From Capniomyces stellatus (lineage: Eukaryota > Kickxellomycota > Harpellomycetes > Harpellales > Legeriomycetaceae), in NCBI GenBank assembly GCA_001661515.1, contig LUVW01000028.1:166078-230077 (forward strand): DNA of 64,000 nt. Direction: 5' to 3'. Shown in pieces: positions 22,101 to 31,271 of the stretch. Each line of letters starts with the position of its first letter. The stretch's first letter is position 1. A program made the position numbers and the translations under genes. Below the pieces are notes generated by a model. That model did not search any database. It worked only from the letters and a program-made list of their open reading frames with translations, and was not told the DNA's origin.

Positions 22101-25100
22101 TGGGTTTTTCTCAAAAAAACAAGACGTAGAAACACAGAAAAAAAAAGTAGAGAAAGACAGAGAAGTGATATACAGTGAGTACAAAGACGATCTTTTGCCA
22201 GGAAAAGTTGAAGATACATACATTGATAAGGCAGATGAAGGGAGGGAATATGAAGAGGATGGGGAGGAGGAGGAAGAGGTAGAAGAGATTAGTTTTGCAG
22301 AAAGAGAAAGAATACGGCAAAAGCAAGAAGAGATAGAAAGAGAGTTGGAAAGAGATATGGAAAGAGATATGGAAAGAGATATGGAAAGAGAGTTGGAAAT
22401 TCAGAGAAAAAGAGAGATCGAGAGAGAAAAAGAGATTGAGAGAAATAGAGAGTTGGAAAGAAACGTGGAGGTTGAAAGACTAAAAAAGGAAAAGAAATTA
22501 GAGTTGGAAAAACAGTCAAAAATGGAAAAGAAAAAAGAGTTGGAAAGAGAACTTGAAAGGATAAAAGAAAGAGAATTGGAAAGAGAGTTGGAGAAAAAGA
22601 GAGAAAAAGAGAAAATATTAGAGTTGGAGAAAGAGAACATATTAGAGTTGGAAAGAGAGAAAAGATTAAAGAAGGAAAGAGAGTTGGAGAAAGAGAGAGC
22701 AAGAGAGGAGGAGAGGGAGAGAAAAGAAGAAGAGGATAGAATTTTGGAAATGGAAATGGAAATAATTCGAAAGAAACAAGAGGAGATAGAAAGAGAATTG
22801 GAGTATGATAGAGAGTATGAACTGGAAAGAGAAAAAGAGCGAGGAATAGCAATGCAAATGGAGATAGGAATGGAGAAAATAAGAGAAAAGGAGCGAGAAA
22901 TCAAGGAAAAAAAGAGGAAAGAACAGCAATTGGAAATGGAAAGGGAAATGGAAAGAGAGTTGGAAATGGAGAGAGAAAGAGAAAGAGAAAGAGAAAGAGA
23001 AAGAGAAAGAGAAAGAGAAAGAGAAAGAGAAAGGGGAAGAGAAAGGGAAAGAGAAAGGGAAAGAGAGTTGGAGAAAGAAAGAGAACTGGAGAAAAAAAGA
23101 GAACTGGAGAAAAAAAGAGAACTGGAGAAAGAAAAGAAAAGAGTGATTGAAAAAGAGAAAAAAGAAGAGGAAGACAAAATTTTGGAAATGGAAATGGAGA
23201 TAATTCGAAAAAAACAGGAAGAGATTGAGCGGGAATTGGAGAATGATAAGGAGTTTGAACTGGAAAGAATCAGAGAAAGAGAACAGGAAAGAGAAAAGAA
23301 AAGAGAAAAAGAAAAAAAAGAAGAGGAAGAAAAAGAAAAAGAAAAAGAAAAAGAAAAAGAAAAAGAAAAAAATATAGAATTTGGAGCGGGTTTAGGGTTA
23401 GGGTTAGGATTAGGATTAGGGTTGGGTTTAGAGTTAGAAATGGAGATGGAGATGGAGATGGAGGAGGATATGGATATGGATGATGATCCGTTTATGATGG
23501 ACATTAAAAAGCAGTTTAGAAATAGTGATTTATATGAGGAAATGAACCATATAGAAACGTTTAATATGAGTGAGCGGGGACAGATACAAGACTTGGAAGA
23601 GGAAAATGGGGGAAGAGTGGGTGGAGTAGGGGAGCGAGTGGAGGAAGAACAGGCAAGTGGAGTGGAAGGCGGATATGAAAATACAAACCTTTCAGCATTG
23701 CTAGCGAGTATAACACTGAATGAGGAGGAGAAAAGGATAGTGCATAAAGAGTCTATGTTTGGGGTGGCAAAGGCAACAGTGAAGCCAGGAATACAAGAGC
23801 CAATCAAAAGCAAAGATATTGGTGGAGTAGATACAGATGTAATAGTGGGTGTGGATGTAAGTAGGAAGAGGAGGGATGAGGATGTTGGAGAGGATATGGT
23901 GGAGAGGGCAAATAGAGCGGATAGAGTACAGTCGATTTCAATGAGGCCAAAGGACTACCCAACAAGAATATCAAAGATCCATTCACGGTACTTTGACCAG
24001 AGCACAAAAATTGAACAAGTGGAGACGTTTGGATTTGGAAACAGAGACCGAAACTTTGGAAACAGAGAATCGGAAGGTTTGGGAATGGGAATGGGAATGG
24101 AAATGGGAATGGCGTTTAGTTACCCAGAAGAGTTGAGGGCTGGGGGGATTGAAAGCACTAAGCGGGTGTCAGTTAGCAGAGGGTTGGGGTTTATGGGAAG
24201 TCCGATGATTCCCGAATACACACAAAATGGAAACGAGAATAAAAATGAAAATAAAAATGAAAATGAAAATAAAAATAAAAATGAAAATAAAAATGAAAAT
24301 GTAAATGGAAATGTAAATGGAAATAAGAGGTTGTCAACGCTCAAGACAAAGAGCGGAATACATAATCTGACACAGGAAATCAAAGTGGTGGCAAAAACGT
24401 TAAAAAAGAACGAATCGGTGGTGATTAGTCGGGGTGTGGCAGAGGATAATAAGGAGGAGATTGAGGGGGCAATTCGGTTTTCGCGGCGGGTGGAAATAGC
24501 AGAGCAGAAGGAGGAAATGAAAGGGATCAAGCAGTTCACGAATTTGGCAGCAATTCTGAAGCATAGAGCGGCAAAAACACCAAACGAGATAGCGTACACC
24601 AATGTGGACAACAAGGGAGTGGAAATAGGTAGTTGGAGTTGGGAAAAGGTGCACATTCAGGCCAAACGGATCCACCAGTTGTTGGTCAGCAATGGTGCAA
24701 ACTCGAAGGGCGACCGGATAGCACTGGTGTACCGAAAGTACGAGGGACTGGAGTTTGTTTCGAGTCTGTTTGGGTGTTTTTATGGTGGATTTGTGGCGGT
24801 TCCGTTAGTAGCCAGCGACTCGTATGCAGAGTTGGCGCACGTGTTGAGGTCAACAGGAACGAAGCTGATTCTGACAACTGCACTAAACATTAAGGCGCTT
24901 AACAGAGACATCAACCAGCTCAACAGCGGTGTCGATATGTGGCCAAAGGAGATTCCGTGGGTGTGCACAGACGCAATTCCGAGCAACACTAACAGTAATT
25001 TTATTAATAGTGGAAGAAATAACAGGCTGACTAGAAATGTAAGTTCGATGTTTGACCGACAAAAATCCAGTAATTCAAGTTTTGCCGACGTGATGCAGTA

Positions 25101-28100
25101 CAATGATTTTTCCGACATTCAGTCTGTTGACCTGGCCTACATTGAGTTCAGCAAAAGCACTAATGGTGAGCTGAAGGGCGTATTGATGACTCATGGTGCC
25201 CTGATGGCCCAGTGCCTGGTTTGGGTCAAATCCACCGGTATGATGAAAGGCCTTTTTGGTTCTGTTGGCTCGGGTTTGGGCTCCAAAGACTCATCAGGAT
25301 TTGAGGCTCTTTCTGGAGGTAAAGACAGTTCAGACTATTTGGGTGGTGGCAGCGAGTATAAAGCAGCTAAACATCAGTCCAATTCGGTTAATGACTCTAA
25401 CTCTAACTCTAACTCTAACTCTAACTCTAACTCTAACTCTAACTCATATTCAGATTCAGATTCAGATTCAGATTCAAATTCAGAGTTGGATTCAGATTCA
25501 GAGTTGGATTCAGATTCAGAGTTGGGTGAGCAGATGCAAGAAAAAAGAGAGAGAAGGAGAAAAGTCAGTTCTATTTATTCTAGCCAAAATGGATCAAATC
25601 TGGGGTTGGATAAAAAGGGGTCGCAGCCATTGAGTCTGTTTAACCGGATGAAGCAGTCTAGCGGGTTTAATTTGGTGAGAAGTAAAGGCAAGTTCAAGTC
25701 AGGAGGAGAAATTAGTGTTAATGAGAAGAATTCAGTGGGAGAAAGTATGTTTTCTTACCAGGATTACGATGGCAAAAAAAGGTACAATGGCAACAAAAAC
25801 AAAAACAAAAACAAAAACAAAAATAAAGATAAAGATAAAACAAAGATCAAAGAAAAAAGTAAAAGTAAAAGTAAAAGTAAAAGTAAAGGGAAGGGGAAGG
25901 GGAAGGGGAAGGGGAAGGGGAAGGATAAGAATGGTAGGTATCCAGAGGTAATGATGATGAACATTGAGCCTAGGCAACAAGTGGGGTTGGTACTGGGGCT
26001 GCTTACCGGGACATTTGCGGGTCACCAAACAATCCACATTTCAAGTGCAGTGACAGAATCACCAAAGGCGTACTTGCAAGCACTGACAAAGTATAGGGCA
26101 ACTATACTGCTGAGTGACTATATCGGACTGAAGAGGATTTTGGCAGCAGTGGTGGATAGCCCAGAGTCGATAATAAACTACAAGAGCAAATGGCGGCCGG
26201 ATCTGGAGGCGCTTAGAATGGTGATGGTGGATACACTGCGCATTGACGAGGACTTCCACGGGATGTTTGAGGCTAAAGTTCTTGAGAGGTTTGGGTGCCC
26301 AGTGGAATCTATAATAAGCAGCAGTAACCAGCCGGTGTTGATGCCGATCTGCACGCTGGCTGAGCACGGAGGTGTGTTGCTGAGCATGGCGGACGGGTAC
26401 GGAAGAAATAATATGGTGACGGCAATCAACAAAGAGACACACGACTACAGAAACGGTGTCAAAATGGTGAGTTTAGACAGAGCAGATTTGCAGCAAAACA
26501 GAGTTACGGTAGTTAAAAAGCCAAAATCAAAGTCAAAGTCAAAGTCAAAAGAGAAGGAAAAGGAAAAGGAAAAGGAAAAGGAAAAGGAAAAGGAAAGGAC
26601 AGTAATCAAATATTCACTGTTTGGACATCATGCGTTGCACTCAACAGTGGCAATAGTAGACCCAGAGACACATGAACTGTGTGAGCAGACCAGTATTGGG
26701 GAGATCTGGGTAGATTCGCAGAGCCATGGGGTAGGGTTCTGGGGACTGCCAAGGCTGTCGACATCGATATTTGCGGGGCAGTTCAAGTACAAGGCAGTTG
26801 GGTCGAATTTCAAGCGGGTGTCAAAGAAGATGTTTTTGAGGACGGGGCTGATGGGAGCGTTGGTGGACGAGGGACTGGTAGTGTTTGGGTATTACGAGGA
26901 CCGGCTGCGGTGTGTAGCGGTTGCGGACCGGTTTAACAGGCAGGAGGGAGTGATGACGATGCATTACTCGGGCGATATTGGGTCAACAGTGAAAAGATCG
27001 TTTCCAATAGTTACCGAGTGCATAGCGGTGGAAATGCTGACAAACAACACACACTTTATAGGAGTGCTGGTGGAGATTCAGAACGAAAATGTGAGGTTTG
27101 AGGAGATGGCGGATGAGATCTTCAGGGTTCTGGATAGCATGCATGGGATATATCCGTTTGTAGTGAGTTTGTGTGCACCTGATTCGCTGCCAAGAGCGTA
27201 CCACAACGGTAAGAGAAGCGTGAACGCGTTATTAGCGCGTCAGCAGTGGGAAATGGGAATGATAAACAGTTACTACACAAAGATGACGGTGAGCAACGTG
27301 TACCTGAACATGCCTGACCGGCTGAAGGAGGGGATGATAGGCAAGGAGTTCCGCGATGTAGACAGCGACCCATCAGTTGCGCTGTATGGCAAGTGGATGC
27401 AGCAGACCGGGTTTGACCAGGTTAGTGTGGTTGCGGACGTGCGGACAAACGCCAACTTGCTGAAGCTGCCGAGCCTGATTGACCTGCTGATTCTGCGTGC
27501 AAACACGATGCCTAACGAGTTTGCGTACAAGCAGTTTGACCACTACGGTAAGCCAACCGGATCGCTGACGTACAGGAACATGTTGTTCAGAGTCAGCTTG
27601 ACGGCGGCTTACCTGATTGACAAGCTCAAGGTCAAGAGCGGCGACTATGTGATCACCAGCATCATGAGCGGTATCGAGTACGTGGTTGCTGTGTACGGGT
27701 GCATGGCGGCTGGAGCAATTCCAATTCCAATGGCGCCAATTGTGACAAATAGCGATGCACTGTTGACCGAAGATCTGCCCACAATTGCTGCAACCGTTAG
27801 GCATTACAAGGTCAGGCTAGTTTTGGTGCACTCGCACTCATCATCAACTGTCGTGCTTAACAACAAAACTTCGCAGAAATGGCTCAACAAACTCAACGTG
27901 TCGGTTGGAAATCTGGCTAAAATGTCTAGGTCTTCGATTGTACCCAAGAAACAGCCGGTTGGCACTGATGGGCCTAAAAAGATCCTTGGTGTTGATGGGT
28001 TTGAACCGTACAAGTTTGGACTTAGCCAGATGCACACGGCTGTAGTGATGGTGTACGTGGGTAAAAAACCTAGTTTGCCCATTTTTGTGTCTATTGGTCA

Positions 28101-30888
28101 CTCGCAGATCCTGTCATTTTGCGGGCAACAGAAAATGGACTTCCAGATGTACAATGAAACGCCTATTATTGCATCAGTCCGCACGTACAATGGGTACGGA
28201 ATGCTGCAGATCCTGGCAATGGGCCTGTTTCTAGGCACTCTTACAGTGGTGCTGCCTCCACTTGACTTTTTCAAAGCCCCAGTTCTGTGGGCCAGCTTGG
28301 TTATGCGGTACCGAATCAAAGACGCTTTTGCTACAATTCCAATGATCGAGTACCTGGTCAGCAACCTCAACGGCCCCACGTTCACCAACGACGGCAACGA
28401 AATCAACTTGAGTTGCGTCCAGAATCTGATTATTGCCACTGACGATCGAATTGACGTTGCTATGATGGAACGGATCAGCGTTGGGCTTGACAAAATCCAG
28501 GTCAACCCCGCCAGCATCAACCCGCTCTACGGAAACCTCATGAACCCATGTATCTCCACGCGAGCATATCTCGGCGTTGAGGGTCTGAAATTGCACCTCG
28601 ACCTGTTTGCGCTTCGTAGAGGCAAAGTTTCTATTCTGCCACCGCCCTCAAGGCCCCAGGGCATTGCCTCAAACTCCGCCAACCTGATCCAGCCCGCCCA
28701 GATCCAGTTCTTCCAGGACGACAAGGTGTACGAGGGTGAGTGCCAGTTGCTGGTGCAGGACTCGGGCAAGGTTAGTGGAAGCACCATGGTTGCCATTGTT
28801 GACCCAGAAACCAGAAAGGTTGTTGAGGTTGGAAATGTAGGCGAGGTGTGGGTGTACAGTAAGAGCAACGCATTGTACATCGAACAGGCCAAAGTGTACA
28901 ACGAAAACTTCAACCACGTTAAGCTTAAAAAAAGTATTTCTCTTGTCCCAAACACTTTCAACAAAACCAAAACTTTTTTGGCAAAACTAAACACCAACGA
29001 TGATGAGGTCAAACACATTGAGTTTGTGCGCACCGGTGATTACGGATTCCTGCACCTTGACGTTACAAAGCGGTTGATGGAACTGAGAAAAGGCGTTGAT
29101 AGCAGCCCCAACGTCAACATGGCCAACGACTCAGACGAGGGTGACTCGGCCGAGCCGTTTTTGTTTGTAGTAGGCAAGACAAACGAAATAATCACTGTTG
29201 ATGGGTACCAGCACTATGTACGCGACATTGAACAAACAGTCGAGAACGTGTGTTACACCAACAAGGAGTTCTTTGAAGACTGTATCGTGCTACAAAAGCC
29301 TGTAAACAGGAAAACACACATGTACAATACCGAAAAGATTCTGAGGGCTGGATCAAGAGCAAAAAAAAGTGCCGATTCAGACTTAAACAAAAAGTCCAAA
29401 AAACCTAAAAAGTCAAAATCAATTCTTAAAGGCCGCGACTTGTTAAATGGCGCCAAGGTCAAAGAGTACGTGATGAAGGAGATGAGCGAGTACAGACAGC
29501 GCGCACAGCCGTTGATGGATTCGGTGAAAAAGAAAAAACTGGGTCTCAGTATCAACGGCAGTTTCGGGTACACCAACTCGACATCAAGCAGTAAAATCAG
29601 CAAGGACAAGATTAAAATCAAAAAACGAAACACTCTACCAGGTCTTGATGACAGCTTTGGTGCCAGAATCAGTAGGAGCATCAGCATCAACAGGAGCAGG
29701 TCGTACAAGGCAAATAGTCTGAACGGCGCCATGATCAGTGTTGTACCAAATAATGAAGATGACTCGGACTTGCAAGGGTACGCATTTGATACTAAATCAA
29801 ACAGGTTGTCGTCAACCAACAGCAGGTTTGGTGCCAAGTCCAGCGCGCCAGGAAACATTTCAGATACCCCGCAAACCGGATCACCCAGAAACAACAAAAA
29901 GAACATGAAGAGTGGGAATAAACACCGAGTCGATAGTTTGTTTGATGATAATAAAATCAATAATGGCAAGAACAAAATTAATAGTAAAAACCAATCTCGC
30001 ACTAGCCAGGCTAAAGCCAAAAGTAGCTCGGCTTATGGTTACGGTAGTGACGAGCTCAACGATACTGACGAGTGTTTGGACACTACCAACAGGAAACCTG
30101 GTTTAAGCGATCAAGAATCGGATGATTCAGACAGCCGACAGGACAGTTCTGAAGCTAGCAGCAGCAGCAGCGATAGTAGCGAGGAAGAAGAAGAAGACGA
30201 TGTGGGTGGTGAAAGAGGGGTGGAAGAGTACATAGATACTTCGTTTGACCGGGGATACATTAATGAAATAAACAGTGAAAAGAAGAGTGCTGATGGGCTG
30301 ATTAACTTGCGCAATGATTATGAGGAGCCAGAAAAGAAACGGATAGTAGCAGTGATAATGGCGAGTCAAAACATCCAAAACATGATGGAGTTGGACAACT
30401 TTGTGAAAATGAAGAGTTTAAAATTAAGCAAATCGACAAGTTTGGAAAGTAATGAGGAGGATGGATCTGAAAATGGCCGTTCCAGTCACTACAACGAAGC
30501 GGAAATAAACCCAAATGTAAACATTTACTTTACACAGCAAACCAACAAGAGAAACAGTACAAGGATGAAAAACGGACCATCAATGACGGCGCGAGTATCG
30601 GCTGAGATTGGTACACCAAGTTCAATAAACAACGTGAACAATTTGAACAAATCCGCAGTAACAACTGGGTCGGTTGGGTTGCGAAGTGGTGTTTTGGTTG
30701 GGAATTTGGTTAGTAATTTGGTGCTTGGTGTTATCAATAAACACCAGGTTATTGTTGATGAAGTTGTTTTGGTCAGGTTTTCTGGACTTCCTAGGAAAAG
30801 TATTGGGTTGGAACGCAGATTAAACATTGTTAATGAATTGTATGATTCTGGTTCTCTTGAAGCCATAGCTCAGTATATCATTGATTGA
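19180..30888 (+). CDS. giant DIP2/CPS1-family adenylation-domain protein, intronless
   Basis: A single frame of about 3,902 aa from the first in-frame ATG; the open frame extends 17 codons further upstream without ATG. Residues about 13-50 contain IEYFDLLNGLIKEYEGG and VLTEKDYERKKLEL, which resemble the DMAP1-binding domain at the start of DIP2. Residues about 60-1780 are low-complexity, with a long charged coiled coil at about 1030-1400. The first AMP-binding-like domain spans about 1781-2707 and includes YIEFSKSTNGELKGVLMTHG. The second spans about 2761-3384, and the C-terminal remainder covers about 3714-3902. Asn/Ser/Asp, Lys/Asn and Lys/Glu tracts interrupt the first domain near 2073-2117, 2204-2251 and 2447-2474, and a Ser/Lys-rich insert separates the last lobe. 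Family members act in lipid homeostasis or cell-wall and virulence phenotypes and are usually 1,500-2,300 aa. Whether this one is catalytic cannot be judged here. Confidence 0.85.
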   Translation: METESQEVGPTRVDYTIEYFDLLNGLIKEYEGGVLTEKDYERKKLELTSLYTSKLELSRANSYKSNKSSNYSRSRTDSIIGEDSSIGKGRRKKKALNELSACIPEKPEVQEVEIGKDKVGGKVLQMINEDKKAIKDSEESRVRVGNESKVEIEKIRLEKEEDFGKGKQNDTGKKGAKIEAKVGALLIKKEEGEREKRELGTQDGFLSKGLTTAKSIIGMFAKDGRGGGGSPKQNVSLNIDMSKQATKRSKSQIGEGVESIKEEEVERIKEEEVERIKGKDIESIKGESSSKNGDIGDKKSYSASERHKSQAETSIELGKSSSRDKIGGIGKLMTKSKNKLIKQFPKLKSANGEGGGQSMTEKEGNVGNGGNGGKEGKEGKEGKEGNGRFIGESSEVSKANENMNKYDLNKGSIGSVGINEDDRGDALLKKMLDPDQFSYFSDSSGLDELRDRDISNSSLGSFRGSSVMGSRNMAMQNNKSASNSQFLGDRNQSVESSRASLEPGRRTEGFGARSRVADQSNSLLNMLGSQAAGREVTSPRKTRMSKEEIRLITKDIGIDGLLDGLGGDDFDVDDLDFVKNVYVKENESGNDRVGTGVGKSNKEIEELENRIKGMNSMKSTATMDYEFNLKSPGPKKTISTIGGRFTTPENFDIGSFGYFVNSEPRKPLDNETSKSSSKSSSKSSSEDISKNSSESKSNSSKNSGSKNSSSEDISKEKSKVKQSGFELVDDQVLGKDFGTGLGKTEVEIESSSDSMMLGELIKSKNVSNPKRIVYKSVSGTRRVSKEEGIENSSLEPPSQPNQSNQPYQKSPKVISMENAFKRPESIERNNKARTPNLNKKPSKDRNIYTKSSSISRNNSSSKGSKLYRNRNSGRGSNSDSNRNSKIIKNSSPSGNRNSNTSGNSSGMSGLINRFSKKSSNSSGNQSNEGNRGVGGKGEKEMKSKATRIMKAGGKDETDEVAEQSFGLGGFSLNFGFFSKKQDVETQKKKVEKDREVIYSEYKDDLLPGKVEDTYIDKADEGREYEEDGEEEEEVEEISFAERERIRQKQEEIERELERDMERDMERDMERELEIQRKREIEREKEIERNRELERNVEVERLKKEKKLELEKQSKMEKKKELERELERIKERELERELEKKREKEKILELEKENILELEREKRLKKERELEKERAREEERERKEEEDRILEMEMEIIRKKQEEIERELEYDREYELEREKERGIAMQMEIGMEKIREKEREIKEKKRKEQQLEMEREMERELEMERERERERERERERERERERERGRERERERERELEKERELEKKRELEKKRELEKEKKRVIEKEKKEEEDKILEMEMEIIRKKQEEIERELENDKEFELERIREREQEREKKREKEKKEEEEKEKEKEKEKEKEKNIEFGAGLGLGLGLGLGLGLELEMEMEMEMEEDMDMDDDPFMMDIKKQFRNSDLYEEMNHIETFNMSERGQIQDLEEENGGRVGGVGERVEEEQASGVEGGYENTNLSALLASITLNEEEKRIVHKESMFGVAKATVKPGIQEPIKSKDIGGVDTDVIVGVDVSRKRRDEDVGEDMVERANRADRVQSISMRPKDYPTRISKIHSRYFDQSTKIEQVETFGFGNRDRNFGNRESEGLGMGMGMEMGMAFSYPEELRAGGIESTKRVSVSRGLGFMGSPMIPEYTQNGNENKNENKNENENKNKNENKNENVNGNVNGNKRLSTLKTKSGIHNLTQEIKVVAKTLKKNESVVISRGVAEDNKEEIEGAIRFSRRVEIAEQKEEMKGIKQFTNLAAILKHRAAKTPNEIAYTNVDNKGVEIGSWSWEKVHIQAKRIHQLLVSNGANSKGDRIALVYRKYEGLEFVSSLFGCFYGGFVAVPLVASDSYAELAHVLRSTGTKLILTTALNIKALNRDINQLNSGVDMWPKEIPWVCTDAIPSNTNSNFINSGRNNRLTRNVSSMFDRQKSSNSSFADVMQYNDFSDIQSVDLAYIEFSKSTNGELKGVLMTHGALMAQCLVWVKSTGMMKGLFGSVGSGLGSKDSSGFEALSGGKDSSDYLGGGSEYKAAKHQSNSVNDSNSNSNSNSNSNSNSNSYSDSDSDSDSNSELDSDSELDSDSELGEQMQEKRERRRKVSSIYSSQNGSNLGLDKKGSQPLSLFNRMKQSSGFNLVRSKGKFKSGGEISVNEKNSVGESMFSYQDYDGKKRYNGNKNKNKNKNKNKDKDKTKIKEKSKSKSKSKSKGKGKGKGKGKGKDKNGRYPEVMMMNIEPRQQVGLVLGLLTGTFAGHQTIHISSAVTESPKAYLQALTKYRATILLSDYIGLKRILAAVVDSPESIINYKSKWRPDLEALRMVMVDTLRIDEDFHGMFEAKVLERFGCPVESIISSSNQPVLMPICTLAEHGGVLLSMADGYGRNNMVTAINKETHDYRNGVKMVSLDRADLQQNRVTVVKKPKSKSKSKSKEKEKEKEKEKEKEKERTVIKYSLFGHHALHSTVAIVDPETHELCEQTSIGEIWVDSQSHGVGFWGLPRLSTSIFAGQFKYKAVGSNFKRVSKKMFLRTGLMGALVDEGLVVFGYYEDRLRCVAVADRFNRQEGVMTMHYSGDIGSTVKRSFPIVTECIAVEMLTNNTHFIGVLVEIQNENVRFEEMADEIFRVLDSMHGIYPFVVSLCAPDSLPRAYHNGKRSVNALLARQQWEMGMINSYYTKMTVSNVYLNMPDRLKEGMIGKEFRDVDSDPSVALYGKWMQQTGFDQVSVVADVRTNANLLKLPSLIDLLILRANTMPNEFAYKQFDHYGKPTGSLTYRNMLFRVSLTAAYLIDKLKVKSGDYVITSIMSGIEYVVAVYGCMAAGAIPIPMAPIVTNSDALLTEDLPTIAATVRHYKVRLVLVHSHSSSTVVLNNKTSQKWLNKLNVSVGNLAKMSRSSIVPKKQPVGTDGPKKILGVDGFEPYKFGLSQMHTAVVMVYVGKKPSLPIFVSIGHSQILSFCGQQKMDFQMYNETPIIASVRTYNGYGMLQILAMGLFLGTLTVVLPPLDFFKAPVLWASLVMRYRIKDAFATIPMIEYLVSNLNGPTFTNDGNEINLSCVQNLIIATDDRIDVAMMERISVGLDKIQVNPASINPLYGNLMNPCISTRAYLGVEGLKLHLDLFALRRGKVSILPPPSRPQGIASNSANLIQPAQIQFFQDDKVYEGECQLLVQDSGKVSGSTMVAIVDPETRKVVEVGNVGEVWVYSKSNALYIEQAKVYNENFNHVKLKKSISLVPNTFNKTKTFLAKLNTNDDEVKHIEFVRTGDYGFLHLDVTKRLMELRKGVDSSPNVNMANDSDEGDSAEPFLFVVGKTNEIITVDGYQHYVRDIEQTVENVCYTNKEFFEDCIVLQKPVNRKTHMYNTEKILRAGSRAKKSADSDLNKKSKKPKKSKSILKGRDLLNGAKVKEYVMKEMSEYRQRAQPLMDSVKKKKLGLSINGSFGYTNSTSSSKISKDKIKIKKRNTLPGLDDSFGARISRSISINRSRSYKANSLNGAMISVVPNNEDDSDLQGYAFDTKSNRLSSTNSRFGAKSSAPGNISDTPQTGSPRNNKKNMKSGNKHRVDSLFDDNKINNGKNKINSKNQSRTSQAKAKSSSAYGYGSDELNDTDECLDTTNRKPGLSDQESDDSDSRQDSSEASSSSSDSSEEEEEDDVGGERGVEEYIDTSFDRGYINEINSEKKSADGLINLRNDYEEPEKKRIVAVIMASQNIQNMMELDNFVKMKSLKLSKSTSLESNEEDGSENGRSSHYNEAEINPNVNIYFTQQTNKRNSTRMKNGPSMTARVSAEIGTPSSINNVNNLNKSAVTTGSVGLRSGVLVGNLVSNLVLGVINKHQVIVDEVVLVRFSGLPRKSIGLERRLNIVNELYDSGSLEAIAQYIID
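22300..23375 (+). repeat. purine-only microsatellite block encoding an Arg/Glu/Lys coiled coil
   Basis: Inside the giant gene nearly all bases of the coding strand are purines. Repeated GAAAGA, GAGTTGGAAA and GAAAAA units encode ERER, ELEK and KEKE runs. The clearest array is the GAAAGA tract at about 22972-23032. It encodes an extended charged helix or coiled coil and is likely prone to length change. Confidence 0.85.
23391..23430 (+). repeat. telomere-like TTAGGG-type repeats within coding sequence
   Basis: A run of TTAGGG and TTAGGA hexamers, with one variant unit, encodes alternating Gly and Leu in the giant protein (about residues 1403-1417). It is interstitial and in frame, so it may have arisen by simple expansion rather than from a telomere. 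Confidence 0.8.
25395..25530 (+). repeat. hexanucleotide arrays (CTAACT)n and (TCAGAT)n within the adenylation domain
   Basis: Tandem CTAACT units up to about 25445 followed by TCAGAT-like units encode Ser-Asn then Ser-Asp repeats. The tract falls between conserved blocks of the first adenylation-like domain, so it is probably an exposed loop insertion. Confidence 0.8.
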
Positions 30889-31271
30889 GTTTTTTTCTTT
30901 TTTTTTTTTTTTTTTTTTTTTTNTTTTTTTTTTTTAAACTGGTCAAAGTAATAACAACTTGTTTTTTCTTAAAGTAAATTAAAAAAAAAAAAAATCACAA
31001 GCAGTGTGTAAATTATATCCATTTATTAAATCTCACGAATATGAAATTTCAATGAAATATATCAAACCGACTCTTTTTGTTTAGTTTTTGACAATTCTAA
31101 AGAAAAAAACTCGGGTTTTTATGAAATTAATATTTAAACATTTGTAAAAAAAAAAAAAAGTCCATAATATCATATATTCCCTCTTCCACACTTCCCCCCC
31201 TCCCCCCACTGCTCCTATTATATCAATAGTTAAAGTGTCAAAAAAAAAATATCTCGTACATTGTGCTTGGA
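30889..31271. other. intergenic with poly-T / N gap
   Basis: About 380 bp between the giant gene and the TBC gene. A long poly-T run with a single N at 30923 follows directly after the stop codon. A poly-A/C-rich part precedes the next ATG. No gene is visible. Confidence 0.5.

Noticed and set aside
22401..23813. Very long minus-strand frame (470 codons) opposite the giant gene
   Set aside because: It is a Ser/Phe/Leu-only shadow of the purine-rich repeat on the plus strand and has no independent support.
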